A DNA stretch of 64,000 nucleotides from Desulfovibrio sp. 86 (GCF_902702915.1 NZ_LR738849.1:248001-312000), one strand, 5' to 3'. Positions 17,339 through 26,103 are shown, counted from the first letter of the stretch. Made by a program: numbers and translations. The notes: generated by a model from the sequence alone, not told the origin.

Positions 17339-17875
17339 CTACAGGGGAGGTTTATCAGGCTTTTCAAGCTCGGCCGCAATATTTTCACGATCTTTTTTGC
17401 TCAAAAGACGCTGATTGGAGCTCCCTCGAAAAAGCAACTCCAGATCGCGCAACTCTTCCATATACGGGCCGTCGATCAAAAGGTCGGTGAGATCCAGCAG
17501 GCGTGCTGTCCAGATGTCATCCTGGGCGCGCCGCCACAAATCCTCAAAAGTATACCCTGTGTAGGTAATCACGGTCTTGCCCTTGCCGCGCACCCCCTGT
17601 GCCACTGAGCACAAGGGGGGCGCCTGAGCAAACGGTTCGCCTCCGGAAAGGGTCACTCCCGCAAGCAGGGGATTTTCGTCAAATTGCTTGAGCGCCTCTT
17701 CCACTGTAAAGAGAAAGCCGCCCTCAAAGCTGTGCGTCTGCGGATTGTGGCACCCCTTACAGCGGTGCGGGCAACCCTGAGTAAACAGAACGTATCGCAA
17801 CCCCGGCCCGTCCACTATGGATTCATCCACAATGCCGGACAGGCGCATGGGTTGCGAAGACGCCTCATTAGGCAT
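17339..17875 (-). CDS. nrdG: Anaerobic ribonucleotide reductase activating enzyme (radical SAM)
   Basis: A 178-aa radical SAM activase. The cluster motif is CPHRCKGC and the SAM-binding GGE motif is [16 protein letters not shown] is also typical. NrdG abstracts a hydrogen from the conserved glycine of NrdD to install the glycyl radical. The start MPNEASSQP at 17875 has an AGGG ribosome-binding site and overlaps the 3' end of the radical-domain mini-gene by 8 nt, so the two are translationally coupled. Earlier in-frame sequence lies inside that mini-gene in another frame and is rejected. Confidence 0.93.
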   Translation of the reverse strand: MPNEASSQPMRLSGIVDESIVDGPGLRYVLFTQGCPHRCKGCHNPQTHSFEGGFLFTVEEALKQFDENPLLAGVTLSGGEPFAQAPPLCSVAQGVRGKGKTVITYTGYTFEDLWRRAQDDIWTARLLDLTDLLIDGPYMEELRDLELLFRGSSNQRLLSKKDRENIAAELEKPDKPPL

Positions 17876-18038
17876 GCTTGACCCTGTCATGTTCTTCAGC
17901 GCGTTTGGCATTGTTAAAGCGATCCAGCGTACCCACAAGATAGCCGGTGATACGGCGGGTACGTTCAAAGGTCATGCCCTGGCCCACCAATTTCTGCGCG
18001 GGCTTCACTTCGTCAAACAAACGCGATTTCATCAACAT
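17868..18038 (-). CDS. Stand-alone glycyl-radical domain of anaerobic ribonucleotide reductase (NrdD C-terminus)
   Basis: A 56-aa ORF with an AAGGAG ribosome-binding site 7 nt before its ATG. Residues from about 23 on read [18 protein letters not shown] and continue to [12 protein letters not shown], the C-terminal end expected of class III NrdD; the Gly of RITGY corresponds to the radical-bearing glycine (RVCGYL in E. coli). The first 22 residues are not recognisably NrdD. The large NrdD upstream lacks this motif, so the peptide probably docks onto NrdD and carries the radical in trans, as the GrcA/YfiD spare part does for pyruvate formate-lyase. It lies in a different frame from nrdD, 197 nt after its stop, and overlaps nrdG. 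Confidence 0.8.
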   Translation of the reverse strand: MLMKSRLFDEVKPAQKLVGQGMTFERTRRITGYLVGTLDRFNNAKRAEEHDRVKHA

Positions 18039-18239
18039 AGACTTTCTCCTTGCACGTAATAAATAATAAGTATGGGGTTCAGGCAGTCCGCCGGAGCGGC
18101 CGCCACAACAGCAAGCAACATGAATTTTTCGTTTTGAGAATTTGCATTCTCAAATTTTTTACCACCGTGCCGGTCTGGCATTCCAGTGGCGGACGCTCAC
18201 CCGCGCCGCGCGGAGCGGTTCTAGGGCGAACAGCCCTAG
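18039..18239 (-). other. Structured spacer between nrdD and its radical-domain gene
   Basis: The roughly 200-nt spacer, read on the minus strand, is unusually rich in hairpins. CTAGGGC/GCCCTAG (18239-18221) contains the nrdD TAG stop. A CGCTC...GAGCG stem encloses CCGCG/CGCGG. TGCC/GGCA lies inside CCAC/GTGG. TTTGAGAAT/ATTCTCAAA spans 18133-18154. An intron, a processing element or a translation-coupling structure are all possible. I see no group I or II intron core. Confidence 0.5.
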
Positions 18240-20491
18240 CTCCATTGGGGAATATGGGGATACTTTTTGCGCAGTTCGTCAAGAAGCTCGGCACTGACAC
18301 CCTCGCCTTCCTTGCGGCCGCACCGTGGGCAGCAGTCATTAATGACGCCCACATATCCGCACAGGGGATCACGATCAAGCGGATGGTTGACCGAGCCGTA
18401 ACCCACGCCATGGTCGTGCATGAAACGGATAATGCGCTCAAAAGCTTCAGGATTTTTGCAGGTATCGCCATCAAGCTCCACATAGGTGATATGGCCCGCG
18501 TTGGTCAGCGCATGGTATGGAGCCTCAATCTCGATTTTTTTAAATGCCTTGATATGGCAGTACACGGGCACATGGAAGGAGTTGGTATAGTAATCCCTGT
18601 CCGTAATGCCGGGAATGCTGCCGAACTTGCCCTTGTCCAGAGAGACAAAGCGGCCACTGAGGCTTTCCGCCGGAGTCGCGATGAGCGAGAAGTTCAGCCC
18701 TGTCTTTTCCGACTCGTCATCGCAGCGCTTGCGCATATGGCTGATGATTTCAAGGCCGAGCTTCTGTGCCTCTTCACTTTCGCCATGGTGCTTGCCAAGC
18801 AGGGACATGAGGGCTTCAGCCAGGCCGATGAAGCCCATGCTGAGCGTACCGTGCTTCAGGACCTCTTCAATGCTGTCGTCCCAGCCCAGCTTATCGGAGT
18901 CAAGCCAGATGCCCTCGCCCATGAGGAAGGGGTAGTTGCGCACCTTTTTGGAGCTCTGAATTTTGAGCCTGTGCATAAGCTGGCGAAAAACCAAATCAAT
19001 CCTGTCGTCCAGCAGAGCAAAGAACTTTTTGACGTCGCCTTGGGCTTCAAGGCCCAACCGGGGAAGATTGACCGAGGTAAAGCTCAGGTTGCCGCGTCCG
19101 CAGGTCACCTGCCTGTCCTTGTCATAGACATTGCCGAGAACCCGCGTGCGGCAGCCCATATAGGCCACTTCGCTGTTGTAGTCGCCCGGCTTGTAGTACT
19201 GCAGGTTGAACGGAGCATCCAGAAAACTGAAGTTCGGGAACAGCCGCATGGCTGAAACCTCGATGGCCAACTGAAAAAGGTCGTAATTGGGATCTTCTTT
19301 GTTGTAATTGACCCCGGACTTCACCTTGAAAATCTGCACGGGAAAGATGGATGTTTCCCCGTTGCCGAGGCCCGCCTTGGTGGCCTTGAGCAGGTTCTTG
19401 GTCACCATGCGCCCTTCGGCGGAGGTGTCAGTGCCATAGTTGATGGAACTGAAAGGCACCTGGGCCCCTGCGCGCGAATTCATGGTGTTCAGGTTGTGGA
19501 TAAGGGCTTCCATGGCCTGATAGGTGCGCCGCTCGGTATACTTCAGGGCTTCCTCAGCGGCATAGGCATGGGCTTCACCCAACATGGCCTTCTGTTCCGC
19601 TGCGACGGCCTGATCAAGTTTGCGGCCAAATTCTTCCATATTGCCAAGGCGCGGGCACAGTTCAACGCTGGCCAGCAGTTTTTCGGTAAAAGCCGCCGAG
19701 TCCTGGGCTTTCATATGCATGGCAATACGTACAAAGGAGCTAAAGGCCCTTTCGTATTCCTTGCGATACGTTTTAATGACGCCTTCGCTCATGGCGAAGT
19801 CGAAATGCGGCACACTCTGACCGCCGTGCATTTCATTCTGGTTGGCCTGGATGGCTATGCAGGCCAGAGCCGAATAGCTTTCAATGGCGTTGGGTTCGCG
19901 CAGATAACCGTGCCCGGTGGAAAAACCGTTTTTAAACAGCGGGATAAGGTCTATCTGGCAGCACGTTTCCGTGAGCATGTAGAAATCTTTGTCATGAATA
20001 TGGATGTCGCCATTGATGTGCGCGGCCGAGGCATCCTTGGGCAGAATGTAGTTGTCGATAAAGTACTTGGACCCCTCGGATCCGTACTTGAGCATGGTGC
20101 CCATGGCGGTATCGCCGTCAATATTGGCGTTTTCGCGCTTGATGTCTTCGTGAAGGGCAGGAGAATACGTAAGCTTTTTATAGATATCCATGAGATACGA
20201 TTCCGCATTACGGATTTTCGTATGCTCGGCGCGGTACAGGATGTATGCCTTGGCCGTCTTGGCGTAGTCGTACTGGATCAGCGTTTCTTCAACAAGATCC
20301 TGAATTTCTTCAACGTGCTTGAGGCTGCGGGCATCCAGCTTTTTGCAAACTTTTTCAGTTACGAACAAAAGGTCTGTAGGGGACATATCCTCACCGCCAA
20401 CGGCCTGATTGGCCTTGGTAATGGCGTTGAGAATCTTGACAGAATCAAAAGGCACTGCCGTGCCATCGCGCTTAGTGATGCTGGCGGGCAT
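18236..20491 (-). CDS. nrdD: Anaerobic (class III) ribonucleoside-triphosphate reductase, large part
   Basis: A 751-aa protein. An N-terminal ATP-cone (residues 1-90, from ITKRDGTAVPFD to KAYILYRAEHTKIR) precedes the glycyl-radical-enzyme barrel with motifs such as INGDIHIHDKDFY, NEMHGGQSVPHFDF and RTYQAMEALIHNLNTMNSRAG. Near the C-terminus DPLCGYVG and CCPRCGRKEGEG resemble the zinc-ribbon region, with the first cysteine of the usual four-cysteine set replaced. The protein then stops at PHIPQWS without the RRITGYL radical motif, which is in the next ORF. It reduces NTPs to dNTPs under anoxia. The start at 20491 (MPASITKRDG) is chosen for the GGGAG site and the ATP-cone boundary. A cobalamin riboswitch precedes it. 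Confidence 0.93.
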   Translation of the reverse strand: MPASITKRDGTAVPFDSVKILNAITKANQAVGGEDMSPTDLLFVTEKVCKKLDARSLKHVEEIQDLVEETLIQYDYAKTAKAYILYRAEHTKIRNAESYLMDIYKKLTYSPALHEDIKRENANIDGDTAMGTMLKYGSEGSKYFIDNYILPKDASAAHINGDIHIHDKDFYMLTETCCQIDLIPLFKNGFSTGHGYLREPNAIESYSALACIAIQANQNEMHGGQSVPHFDFAMSEGVIKTYRKEYERAFSSFVRIAMHMKAQDSAAFTEKLLASVELCPRLGNMEEFGRKLDQAVAAEQKAMLGEAHAYAAEEALKYTERRTYQAMEALIHNLNTMNSRAGAQVPFSSINYGTDTSAEGRMVTKNLLKATKAGLGNGETSIFPVQIFKVKSGVNYNKEDPNYDLFQLAIEVSAMRLFPNFSFLDAPFNLQYYKPGDYNSEVAYMGCRTRVLGNVYDKDRQVTCGRGNLSFTSVNLPRLGLEAQGDVKKFFALLDDRIDLVFRQLMHRLKIQSSKKVRNYPFLMGEGIWLDSDKLGWDDSIEEVLKHGTLSMGFIGLAEALMSLLGKHHGESEEAQKLGLEIISHMRKRCDDESEKTGLNFSLIATPAESLSGRFVSLDKGKFGSIPGITDRDYYTNSFHVPVYCHIKAFKKIEIEAPYHALTNAGHITYVELDGDTCKNPEAFERIIRFMHDHGVGYGSVNHPLDRDPLCGYVGVINDCCPRCGRKEGEGVSAELLDELRKKYPHIPQWS

Positions 20492-20529
20492 GGAGGAAGA
20501 CTCCCATAACAACTGTGAAAAAAACTGTG

Positions 20530-20557
20530 AAAAAAGTTCGTTCGCATAACGAACGAA
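20530..20557 (-). terminator. Riboswitch expression-platform terminator ahead of nrdD
   Basis: On the minus strand TTCGTTCG and CGAACGAA (20557-20537) form a perfect 8-bp stem with loop TTATG, followed by CTTTTTT, ending 39 nt before the nrdD ATG. Placement between a cobalamin aptamer and its gene makes it the likely B12-dependent attenuator. Confidence 0.85.
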
Positions 20558-20714
20558 GGGGACACCAGTAACGTATGGGGCGGTAAAGTAAACCCAGGGG
20601 CAAGCCTGTAGCCGGGAACAGGTCGTTCCCGCAAAGGATTGGCCGGCAAAGGCCCCGTGCCGACAATCCATAGTATGACTGTTAGGGATTATACCCGACA
20701 GCCGTTGGGTATTG

Positions 20715-20871
20715 TTGAAAGCAGGTCTTCCGGCTTGCCAACCGCCTTTCGGCCTTCCCAGGGCATTGCCCCAGTGGCGCATGAAGAAAGGCGGCGTTTG
20801 TGCGGCTTACGGCGGCGGGTCCGCTCCCGTTTTTCACGGGATTCTCTATTAAGCCCATAGGGCGCTTTCAA
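20715..20871 (-). promoter_or_regulatory. Cobalamin (B12) riboswitch
   Basis: Read on the minus strand, the hallmarks of the B12 element occur in order: closing arms TTGAAAGC (20871-20864) and GCTTTCAA (20722-20715); TTAATAGAGAATCCCGTG; GGAGCGGACCCGCC followed by CCGTAAG; GCCACTG; TGGGAAGGC; and the B12 box AGCCGGAAGACCTGC (20735-20721). It lies 220 nt upstream of nrdD. B12 control of a B12-independent reductase is logical where a B12-dependent class II enzyme also exists: cobalamin would shut off nrdD. A TTGACA (20907-20902) upstream marks a candidate promoter with a poor -10. Confidence 0.92.
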
Positions 20872-21521
20872 TGTCTAGAAAATCTCAAAAGAACTGCATC
20901 CTGTCAATTGGGGTAAGCAAAAAAGGCTTCCTAGTCACGTAGGAACAGTGCAGTTTTTATTGATAAATTTTATTATAAAGCGTTCATTCAAACCTGAAAA
21001 AAGGCCGCAAAAAAGTACTGGGCGCGAGCTATACCCTGCCCGAAAATACACTGCCGGAACCGCCATTGAAAGTTCCGCAGCCTTTTATATGTTTGGCTGA
21101 TGACTCCCTTGGTGCGAGCAACAATCTAGCGCACTGCCCTGACGATTTCAAGGCTGTTCAAACCCTTGGCTACTGCGGCTTTGCAGATGCGGCCTCTGGA
21201 AAACCGCACCATTTGCCATTTTTACAGGGGCATATTTTTTTAAGAAATATTACCAAGAAGCGTGAAGACAATTCATAATATACAATAAATTCAGTTAAAT
21301 ATACGTAATTAACTGGCAAAATGATCTTGTCCCGGCCGTATAAACATGGGCATGCCGCACGTATCGGTGATGCCTGCACTCCCCCCTGTCCCGTGACGCA
21401 GGCATGCTCCTCTGCGCAAGCCCACGTGCCCTCCCGCGAACCCCCGCGCGCAAGGCGTTCTGACTGAAAGACGCGGCCCTTGGCCTCCTTTTTCACCATA
21501 CCAACATACAGATACAGTAAG
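20872..21521. other. Long intergenic region with no confident gene
   Basis: About 650 nt, partly AT-rich. On the minus strand TTCCTA/TAGGAA followed by CCTTTTTTG (around 20945-20914) looks like a terminator shielding the riboswitch region. An ATGCCTGC/GCAGGCAT inverted repeat lies at 21370-21405. A 70-codon ORF at 21066-21278 starts only with TTG and has no ribosome-binding site, so I do not call it a gene. Confidence 0.5.
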
Positions 21522-21590
21522 AGTTTTAGGGGGTGGGGGCGTGGGGGAGGAGACCCTTTTGCAAAAGGGTCCCTCCCCCACAAAAAAACT
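21522..21590 (-). repeat. G-rich 3' hairpin repeat, copy H1
   Basis: Read on the minus strand: GTGGGGGAGGGACCCTTTT, a GC loop, and its complement AAAAGGGTCTCCTCCCCCAC, then GCCCCCACCCCCTAAAACT. It lies downstream of the M16 protease gene, beyond that gene's own terminator. Five other copies occupy the same position after other genes. Confidence 0.85.
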
Positions 21591-21616
21591 TCAAACGGTT
21601 GCTCCCAGCCATCAGA

Positions 21617-21650
21617 CAAAAACCTCCGGCCCTGGGGCCGGAGGTTTTTT
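21617..21650 (-). terminator. Terminator of the M16 protease gene
   Basis: AACCTCCGGCC (21621-21631) and GGCCGGAGGTT (21636-21646) form an 11-bp stem with A/T tracts on both sides, 54 nt beyond the protease stop codon. Confidence 0.88.
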
Positions 21651-21703
21651 GTCAGTGTGTGTCACAGGGCTCGTGTGTACTCTCAACCCTGCCCGGGTTG
21701 CTG

Positions 21704-24337
21704 TCAGGGCAACAGTACAAGGTTGTAGACATCGGCCTCGTCCAGGTACTTTTTCGCCACTGCCTGCACCTGGGCCGGGGTCAGCTTTGCGGCTTTTTCT
21801 ATGAGCTGCCGCTCAAAATCATAGGGCCGCCCCAGCAAGGCGTCGCTGGCAGCATCCGCCGCCCGTGATCCAAGGCTCTGCCGGTCACGGTAGTACGCGC
21901 CCAGCAGCCGGTTGGCCCCGGCTTCCAGCAGCGCCGCAGACAAAGGTTTTTCCCTGATGTCGCCAATTATCTTGGCAAAGCCTTTTTGGGCCTGCTCCAC
22001 CTTGTCCGGCGTGGTGCCAATATAAAAAGCCATCATACCCGCCTCAGGCATACTGCGGTAAAACGCCGTCACCGTGTAGCCCAGTCCCTCCACATCACGC
22101 AACTGGCTGAACAGCAGCCCGCTCTGGCCCGAAAGGACAGACTGGAGCAGCATGAGGGCAGGCGCGTCCTCATGGGTCGGCGGCACGGCCTTGAACGTCT
22201 GCAACACATGGGCCTGGTTGCGGCCGGGCAAATGCAGATCAAGCTTTTTGTCCTGTCCCCATACGGGAGCGCCGGGCGCGGCAATATGCGTTTTCGGTAC
22301 GGGCAGGGAGCGTGCAAAGGCCAGCACAGCTTCGCGGTCAAAATCGCCCGCAACGGAAAGAACCCACGGCTGCCCCAGCTGTTCCTGCCAGAAAGCGCGT
22401 ACTTCCTTGCCGGTCAGACGATCCAGAATTTCCGTGCTGCCGAGGCCGTCATAGCCGTAGGGCTGCCCCCCTGGGAAAAGAAAACCGTTGAGTCGTGAAA
22501 ACAGGTATGACGTGGGCCTGTCGGCACGTTGCCGGATGGCGGCTTTCATGCTGTCGGCCTCACGGCGAATTTCTTTTTCTTCAAAGCGCGGGCTGTGCAG
22601 CACTTCTGTCAGCATGGAAAAATAGTCCGCGTTGAAACGCGCCGGGCCGGTGATGGACAGGGTGAAGCTTTGCAGCCCGGCGCTGGCGTCGATGGCTGCC
22701 GCCCGGTCAGCAAAGAAGCGTTCCATGGCCTGGGCATCCAGCTTGCCGCTGCCCGTTGTCAGGGCGCGGGCCGTGAGACCGGCGAGTCCTTGCTGGTTGG
22801 GCTTGAGGAGCGCGTTTCCGCCGGGCAGCATCATATCCATGGCCACATAGGGCACGGTTGCGTCGGGCAGAAGAATAAGGGTGCGGCCTTCGCCCAGTTG
22901 CACCACTTCGCGCTCGCCCGCCTTCATGGCGCGGGGCTTTTGCGCATGGTCGCCATCGGATCCTGGCCAGTTTTGCTGTAAAATGGCCTCAAGGTCAGGC
23001 AGCTTCGCGCCCTCTGGGGCCAACACGCGCACACGGGCCTGCCGTGGATTGATCCACTGTTGCAGCGCTTGCGCCAACTGGGCCGTATCTACATTGCGCT
23101 GGGCAAAACGCTGGTTCATTTCTGCCTGTTCGCCGCCCAGTTCAAACTGCACGGTGCCCAGCCACGAAGCCAGGCCGTTGAGCGTTTCACCGGCGCGGTC
23201 CATGTTGTCTTCAAGGTTGAACCTGGCGCGCGCGATGGCTTCGGGCTTGAAGCTTTCAGCCTTGAGCGCCGCCATATCCTTGGTCAGTTCGCGCCAGAAA
23301 GGCTCCACCTTTTCCACATCGAGCTGCGCGCTCAGATACACAAGCCCGGCCCGCGCAAGGCTCATGTTGCCCATGCCGATGCTGTCCACCATCTGCTTTT
23401 CATACTTGAACTTGCGGTACAGTTCCGAGGTGCCGTCGCCGCCCAAAAGATAGCAAAGCACGTCGAGATCGACAGACCGCAGGTCGCGCAGTCCGGGCGC
23501 CGGAAAGGCCATTCCCATATACACCTTGTTCCAGGGGCCGTGGACAACCTCCACGCGGGGGCCGCCCGAAGCGTCGGCCAGGCTTATGGGCTGCGTTTCG
23601 GCGAGATCGCCGCTGTTGGTCAGCCCGCCAAAAAGTTTCTGGCTATAGGCCAGCACCGCTTCCGGTTCAATATCGCCCGCCACAAGGAGCAGCATGTTCT
23701 GCGGCTGATACCAGTGCCGCACATAGGCGCGCAGGTCTTCCGCCGTCACGGCGCGGATGGTGTCCTTGAAACCGATGATGGGGCGGCCATAAACCGTGTT
23801 TTGCAGCGCCGACGTTTGCAGGCTTTCAAACAGCCTGCTCATGGGCGAATCCTGATCGCGCTCCAGTTCGGAAATAACCACCTCTTTTTCCGATTCCAGC
23901 TCCTTGGGATCAAGGGAAGGCTGGAAGGCCATTTCCTTGACCACATCCATGCCTGTGCGCCAGTGCGCGGCAGGCATGTCGGTCATATACCAGGTCTTGT
24001 CAAAGCTGGTCGCAGCGTTGAGGTAACCGCCAAGAGCCTCAACATCGCGGGCAACCTGGCCTTTGGGCCTGTGCTCGGTTCCCTTGAAAACCATATGCTC
24101 CAACATATGGCTTATGCCCGCCTGCTCAGGCTTTTCATTGGCCGATCCGGTACGGACATAAAGGCGCGTGGCCACCAGGGGGAAACGCGCATCCTTGACA
24201 ATATAGACTGTAAGCCCGTTGGGCAGACGTGTGAGCATCCGGTCGTCTTTGCGAACCGTCTCGCCACTGGCCGCCTGGGCCGTTGATGACAGAACCAGCA
24301 CGAGAGCCAGAACCACCAATGAGAAAAAGCGCCGCAT
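21704..24337 (-). CDS. Periplasmic M16-family (pitrilysin) zinc metalloprotease, tandem type
   Basis: An 877-aa exported protease. The start at 24337 follows a perfect AGGAGG and gives a signal peptide (MRRFFSLVVLALVLVLSSTAQAA). The inverted zinc motif is H77-M-L-E80-H81, with the distal glutamate in the ESEKEVVISELERD segment near 148-160. The first M16 pair covers about residues 35-440. A second, catalytically silent half follows, with TSYLFSRLNGFLFPGG and GYTVTAFYRSMPEAG typical of the C-terminal halves. This resembles the PqqL/YhjJ-like tandem arrangement, which degrades peptides in the periplasm. No pqq genes are nearby. Longer upstream ORF sequence lacks a ribosome-binding site. Confidence 0.9.
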   Translation of the reverse strand: MRRFFSLVVLALVLVLSSTAQAASGETVRKDDRMLTRLPNGLTVYIVKDARFPLVATRLYVRTGSANEKPEQAGISHMLEHMVFKGTEHRPKGQVARDVEALGGYLNAATSFDKTWYMTDMPAAHWRTGMDVVKEMAFQPSLDPKELESEKEVVISELERDQDSPMSRLFESLQTSALQNTVYGRPIIGFKDTIRAVTAEDLRAYVRHWYQPQNMLLLVAGDIEPEAVLAYSQKLFGGLTNSGDLAETQPISLADASGGPRVEVVHGPWNKVYMGMAFPAPGLRDLRSVDLDVLCYLLGGDGTSELYRKFKYEKQMVDSIGMGNMSLARAGLVYLSAQLDVEKVEPFWRELTKDMAALKAESFKPEAIARARFNLEDNMDRAGETLNGLASWLGTVQFELGGEQAEMNQRFAQRNVDTAQLAQALQQWINPRQARVRVLAPEGAKLPDLEAILQQNWPGSDGDHAQKPRAMKAGEREVVQLGEGRTLILLPDATVPYVAMDMMLPGGNALLKPNQQGLAGLTARALTTGSGKLDAQAMERFFADRAAAIDASAGLQSFTLSITGPARFNADYFSMLTEVLHSPRFEEKEIRREADSMKAAIRQRADRPTSYLFSRLNGFLFPGGQPYGYDGLGSTEILDRLTGKEVRAFWQEQLGQPWVLSVAGDFDREAVLAFARSLPVPKTHIAAPGAPVWGQDKKLDLHLPGRNQAHVLQTFKAVPPTHEDAPALMLLQSVLSGQSGLLFSQLRDVEGLGYTVTAFYRSMPEAGMMAFYIGTTPDKVEQAQKGFAKIIGDIREKPLSAALLEAGANRLLGAYYRDRQSLGSRAADAASDALLGRPYDFERQLIEKAAKLTPAQVQAVAKKYLDEADVYNLVLLP

Positions 24338-24438
24338 GAAACCTCCTGCGCTGCGGCCGCAGCCGCTTGTTGATGTCAGGCTTTTCAGCATCATGCTGTC
24401 CGGTGTGGACGGCATGAAGTAACAGCCTTGCAGGGATG

Positions 24439-24470
24439 AAAAAAAACGGGACTTCATAGCCCCGTTTTTT
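24439..24470. terminator. Hairpin with T-tracts on both strands
   Basis: AACGGG (24445-24450) and CCCGTT (24461-24466) are flanked by A6 on the left and T4 on the right. It sits between the larA-like gene and the M16 gene, both on the minus strand, so it probably stops read-through into the protease gene. Confidence 0.6.
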
Positions 24471-24679
24471 ATATTAGTTCTCAACGCGCCATGAAGCAAG
24501 CGCCGGGGCCTGTCTGCGCGCATCAGGGACGACCGCATTTTATTGAGGGGAGTATTTACAAAAACCTGCGCCGAGCAGAGGAACATTTTCGTGATTGGCC
24601 TGCATGACGTGCCATATGGAAGGCGCAGCCCTCCTCTTCAAGCAAAAAAATCTTTGAATTACATGAGAATATAATAAAC

Positions 24680-24741
24680 GTTTTAGGGGGTGGGGGCGTG
24701 GGGGAGGGACCCTTTTACAAAAGGGTCTCTTCCCCCACAAA
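24680..24741 (-). repeat. G-rich 3' hairpin repeat, copy H2
   Basis: The minus strand reads GTGGGGGAAGAGACCCTTTT, a GT loop, then AAAAGGGTCCCTCCCCCAC and CCCCCTAAAACG. It is placed directly after the 3' end of the LarA-family gene. A partial extra arm, GTGGGGGAGGGACA, lies at 24761-24775. Confidence 0.85.
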
Positions 24742-24795
24742 ATATTTCTGCTTCGCAAATGTCCCTCCCCCACAAAGCTTCAACGTAAAACCGCT

Positions 24796-26103
24796 CTAGC
24801 GATTGGCCGCCTGAAGTTTGGGCAGGGTATTGGCTCCGTGGGGCAGCAGTGTCACGCGCATCTCCTTGCCGCCGTTAAGTTTTTTTGCCAAGGCAAGGGC
24901 GTCGTCCAGGGTTGTGACTGTGTGGATCTTTGTTTTGGCAAAGTCCGCCGCAGCCATGGAGCACACCATGATGAGATTGTGCTTTTCCGCCGATTCCGCG
25001 AACAGAAAACCCACATAGCTGCCGATGGAAAAATTCTCGCGAAGGTCTTTTTCGCGCGCCTCCATAGTGTCAAAATCGCGAATCTGGCGCTCGGTGTCCG
25101 GGCTGCCGAAACCTTCGGTGCAGGCTGACAGGATGATGATGGTGCCGCCGTCGCTTACTACCGCAAGGGCGTTGGCCAGGGTTTTGATGGTCTGGTAAAA
25201 ATTGATGTCCTTGGGTGCACCGCCCGCGCTGGCAATGACCAGAGGCGTACGCTCGGCCACATTGACGCCGTCGATGGCGTCAACCAGGGAGCAAGCCTCG
25301 CGGTGGGCCTGCACCATGTCGCCAGCCACGGCCTTGATGATGTTATAGTTGTCGTCCACCACCACGTTGAGCAAAAAACTGGGGTTGGCCAGCAGCGCGG
25401 CTTCTTCAAGATCGGTGTGGAAAATATTGCTGTTTTCCATATTGGCGCTGCGCACGGCGGCATTGGAGCCGCTGCCAAATCCCTTGTTCAGGGCCAGATT
25501 GTGGTGCCTCTGGATGGTCTCATAGCTGGCTATGCCGGGCAGCAGGTATTTGGGGCCGCCGCCGTAACCGGCCAGAAAGTGGTACACCACGCCGCCGGTC
25601 AGAATGATATGGTCGCATTCCATAGCAAGGCGATTGAACCACACCTCGGTGCCATGGCTGGTGACGCCAGCCTTGACCATATCCGCCGACTCCCGGCATT
25701 TATGGTCAATAACGCCAATACGGTTGTAAATATCTTCGGACACAATGGCGATGTGTTCCTCGCGGGACATGGGACGGTGCGTGCCGGTGGCCGTAAGGAT
25801 ACGGATGTCCGCATCACGGATGCCGCACTTGTTCAGGCGGGCCACCACGGCGGGAACATAGACGTTGGGCGACTGCCACAGACGCGTTGAATCAGGCACG
25901 ACAACGCATACGGTCTGGCCGGGTTTGAGCATTTCCTCAAGCCTGGGGGAGCCAATGGGGTTATCCAGAGCATCGTTGATATGCTCAAGTGCACTTTTTG
26001 TAGGCAGCGCAACCGTATTGGAATGCAGTTCAGCCGCTATAAGGCCGCTGCCAAGCTCCACAGAAAATTCCCTGTCGCCATATTTCATGTAATGCTGTGC
26101 CAT
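24796..26103 (-). CDS. LarA-family nickel-pincer racemase/epimerase-like protein
   Basis: A 435-aa protein of the lactate racemase LarA family. Family motifs are TATGTHRPM, IDHKCRES in place of the more common DHD region, GGGPKYLLPGIASYETIQRHH (conserved Lys and His of the nickel-pincer cofactor site) and ASAGGAPKDINFYQ. LarA racemases invert 2-hydroxy acids such as lactate using a nickel-pincer nucleotide made by LarB/C/E, none of which is encoded nearby. Many homologues act on other hydroxy acids, so the substrate is open. The start at 26103 (MAQHYMKYGD) is preceded by AGGACAC; an ATG 30 nt upstream is less likely. A G-rich hairpin repeat follows the stop. Confidence 0.85.
   Translation of the reverse strand: MAQHYMKYGDREFSVELGSGLIAAELHSNTVALPTKSALEHINDALDNPIGSPRLEEMLKPGQTVCVVVPDSTRLWQSPNVYVPAVVARLNKCGIRDADIRILTATGTHRPMSREEHIAIVSEDIYNRIGVIDHKCRESADMVKAGVTSHGTEVWFNRLAMECDHIILTGGVVYHFLAGYGGGPKYLLPGIASYETIQRHHNLALNKGFGSGSNAAVRSANMENSNIFHTDLEEAALLANPSFLLNVVVDDNYNIIKAVAGDMVQAHREACSLVDAIDGVNVAERTPLVIASAGGAPKDINFYQTIKTLANALAVVSDGGTIIILSACTEGFGSPDTERQIRDFDTMEAREKDLRENFSIGSYVGFLFAESAEKHNLIMVCSMAAADFAKTKIHTVTTLDDALALAKKLNGGKEMRVTLLPHGANTLPKLQAANR

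Noticed and set aside
18133..18154. Ordinary terminator between nrdD and the radical-domain gene
   Set aside because: The TTTGAGAAT/ATTCTCAAA stem has its T-run on the plus-strand side, so it would not terminate the nrdD transcript efficiently.
18236..18260. Stop-codon read-through joining nrdD to its radical domain
   Set aside because: A second in-frame TAG follows 12 nt later and the downstream ORF is in a different frame.
21066..21278. 70-codon ORF upstream of the nrdD riboswitch region
   Set aside because: It starts only at TTG, has no Shine-Dalgarno and no recognisable domain.
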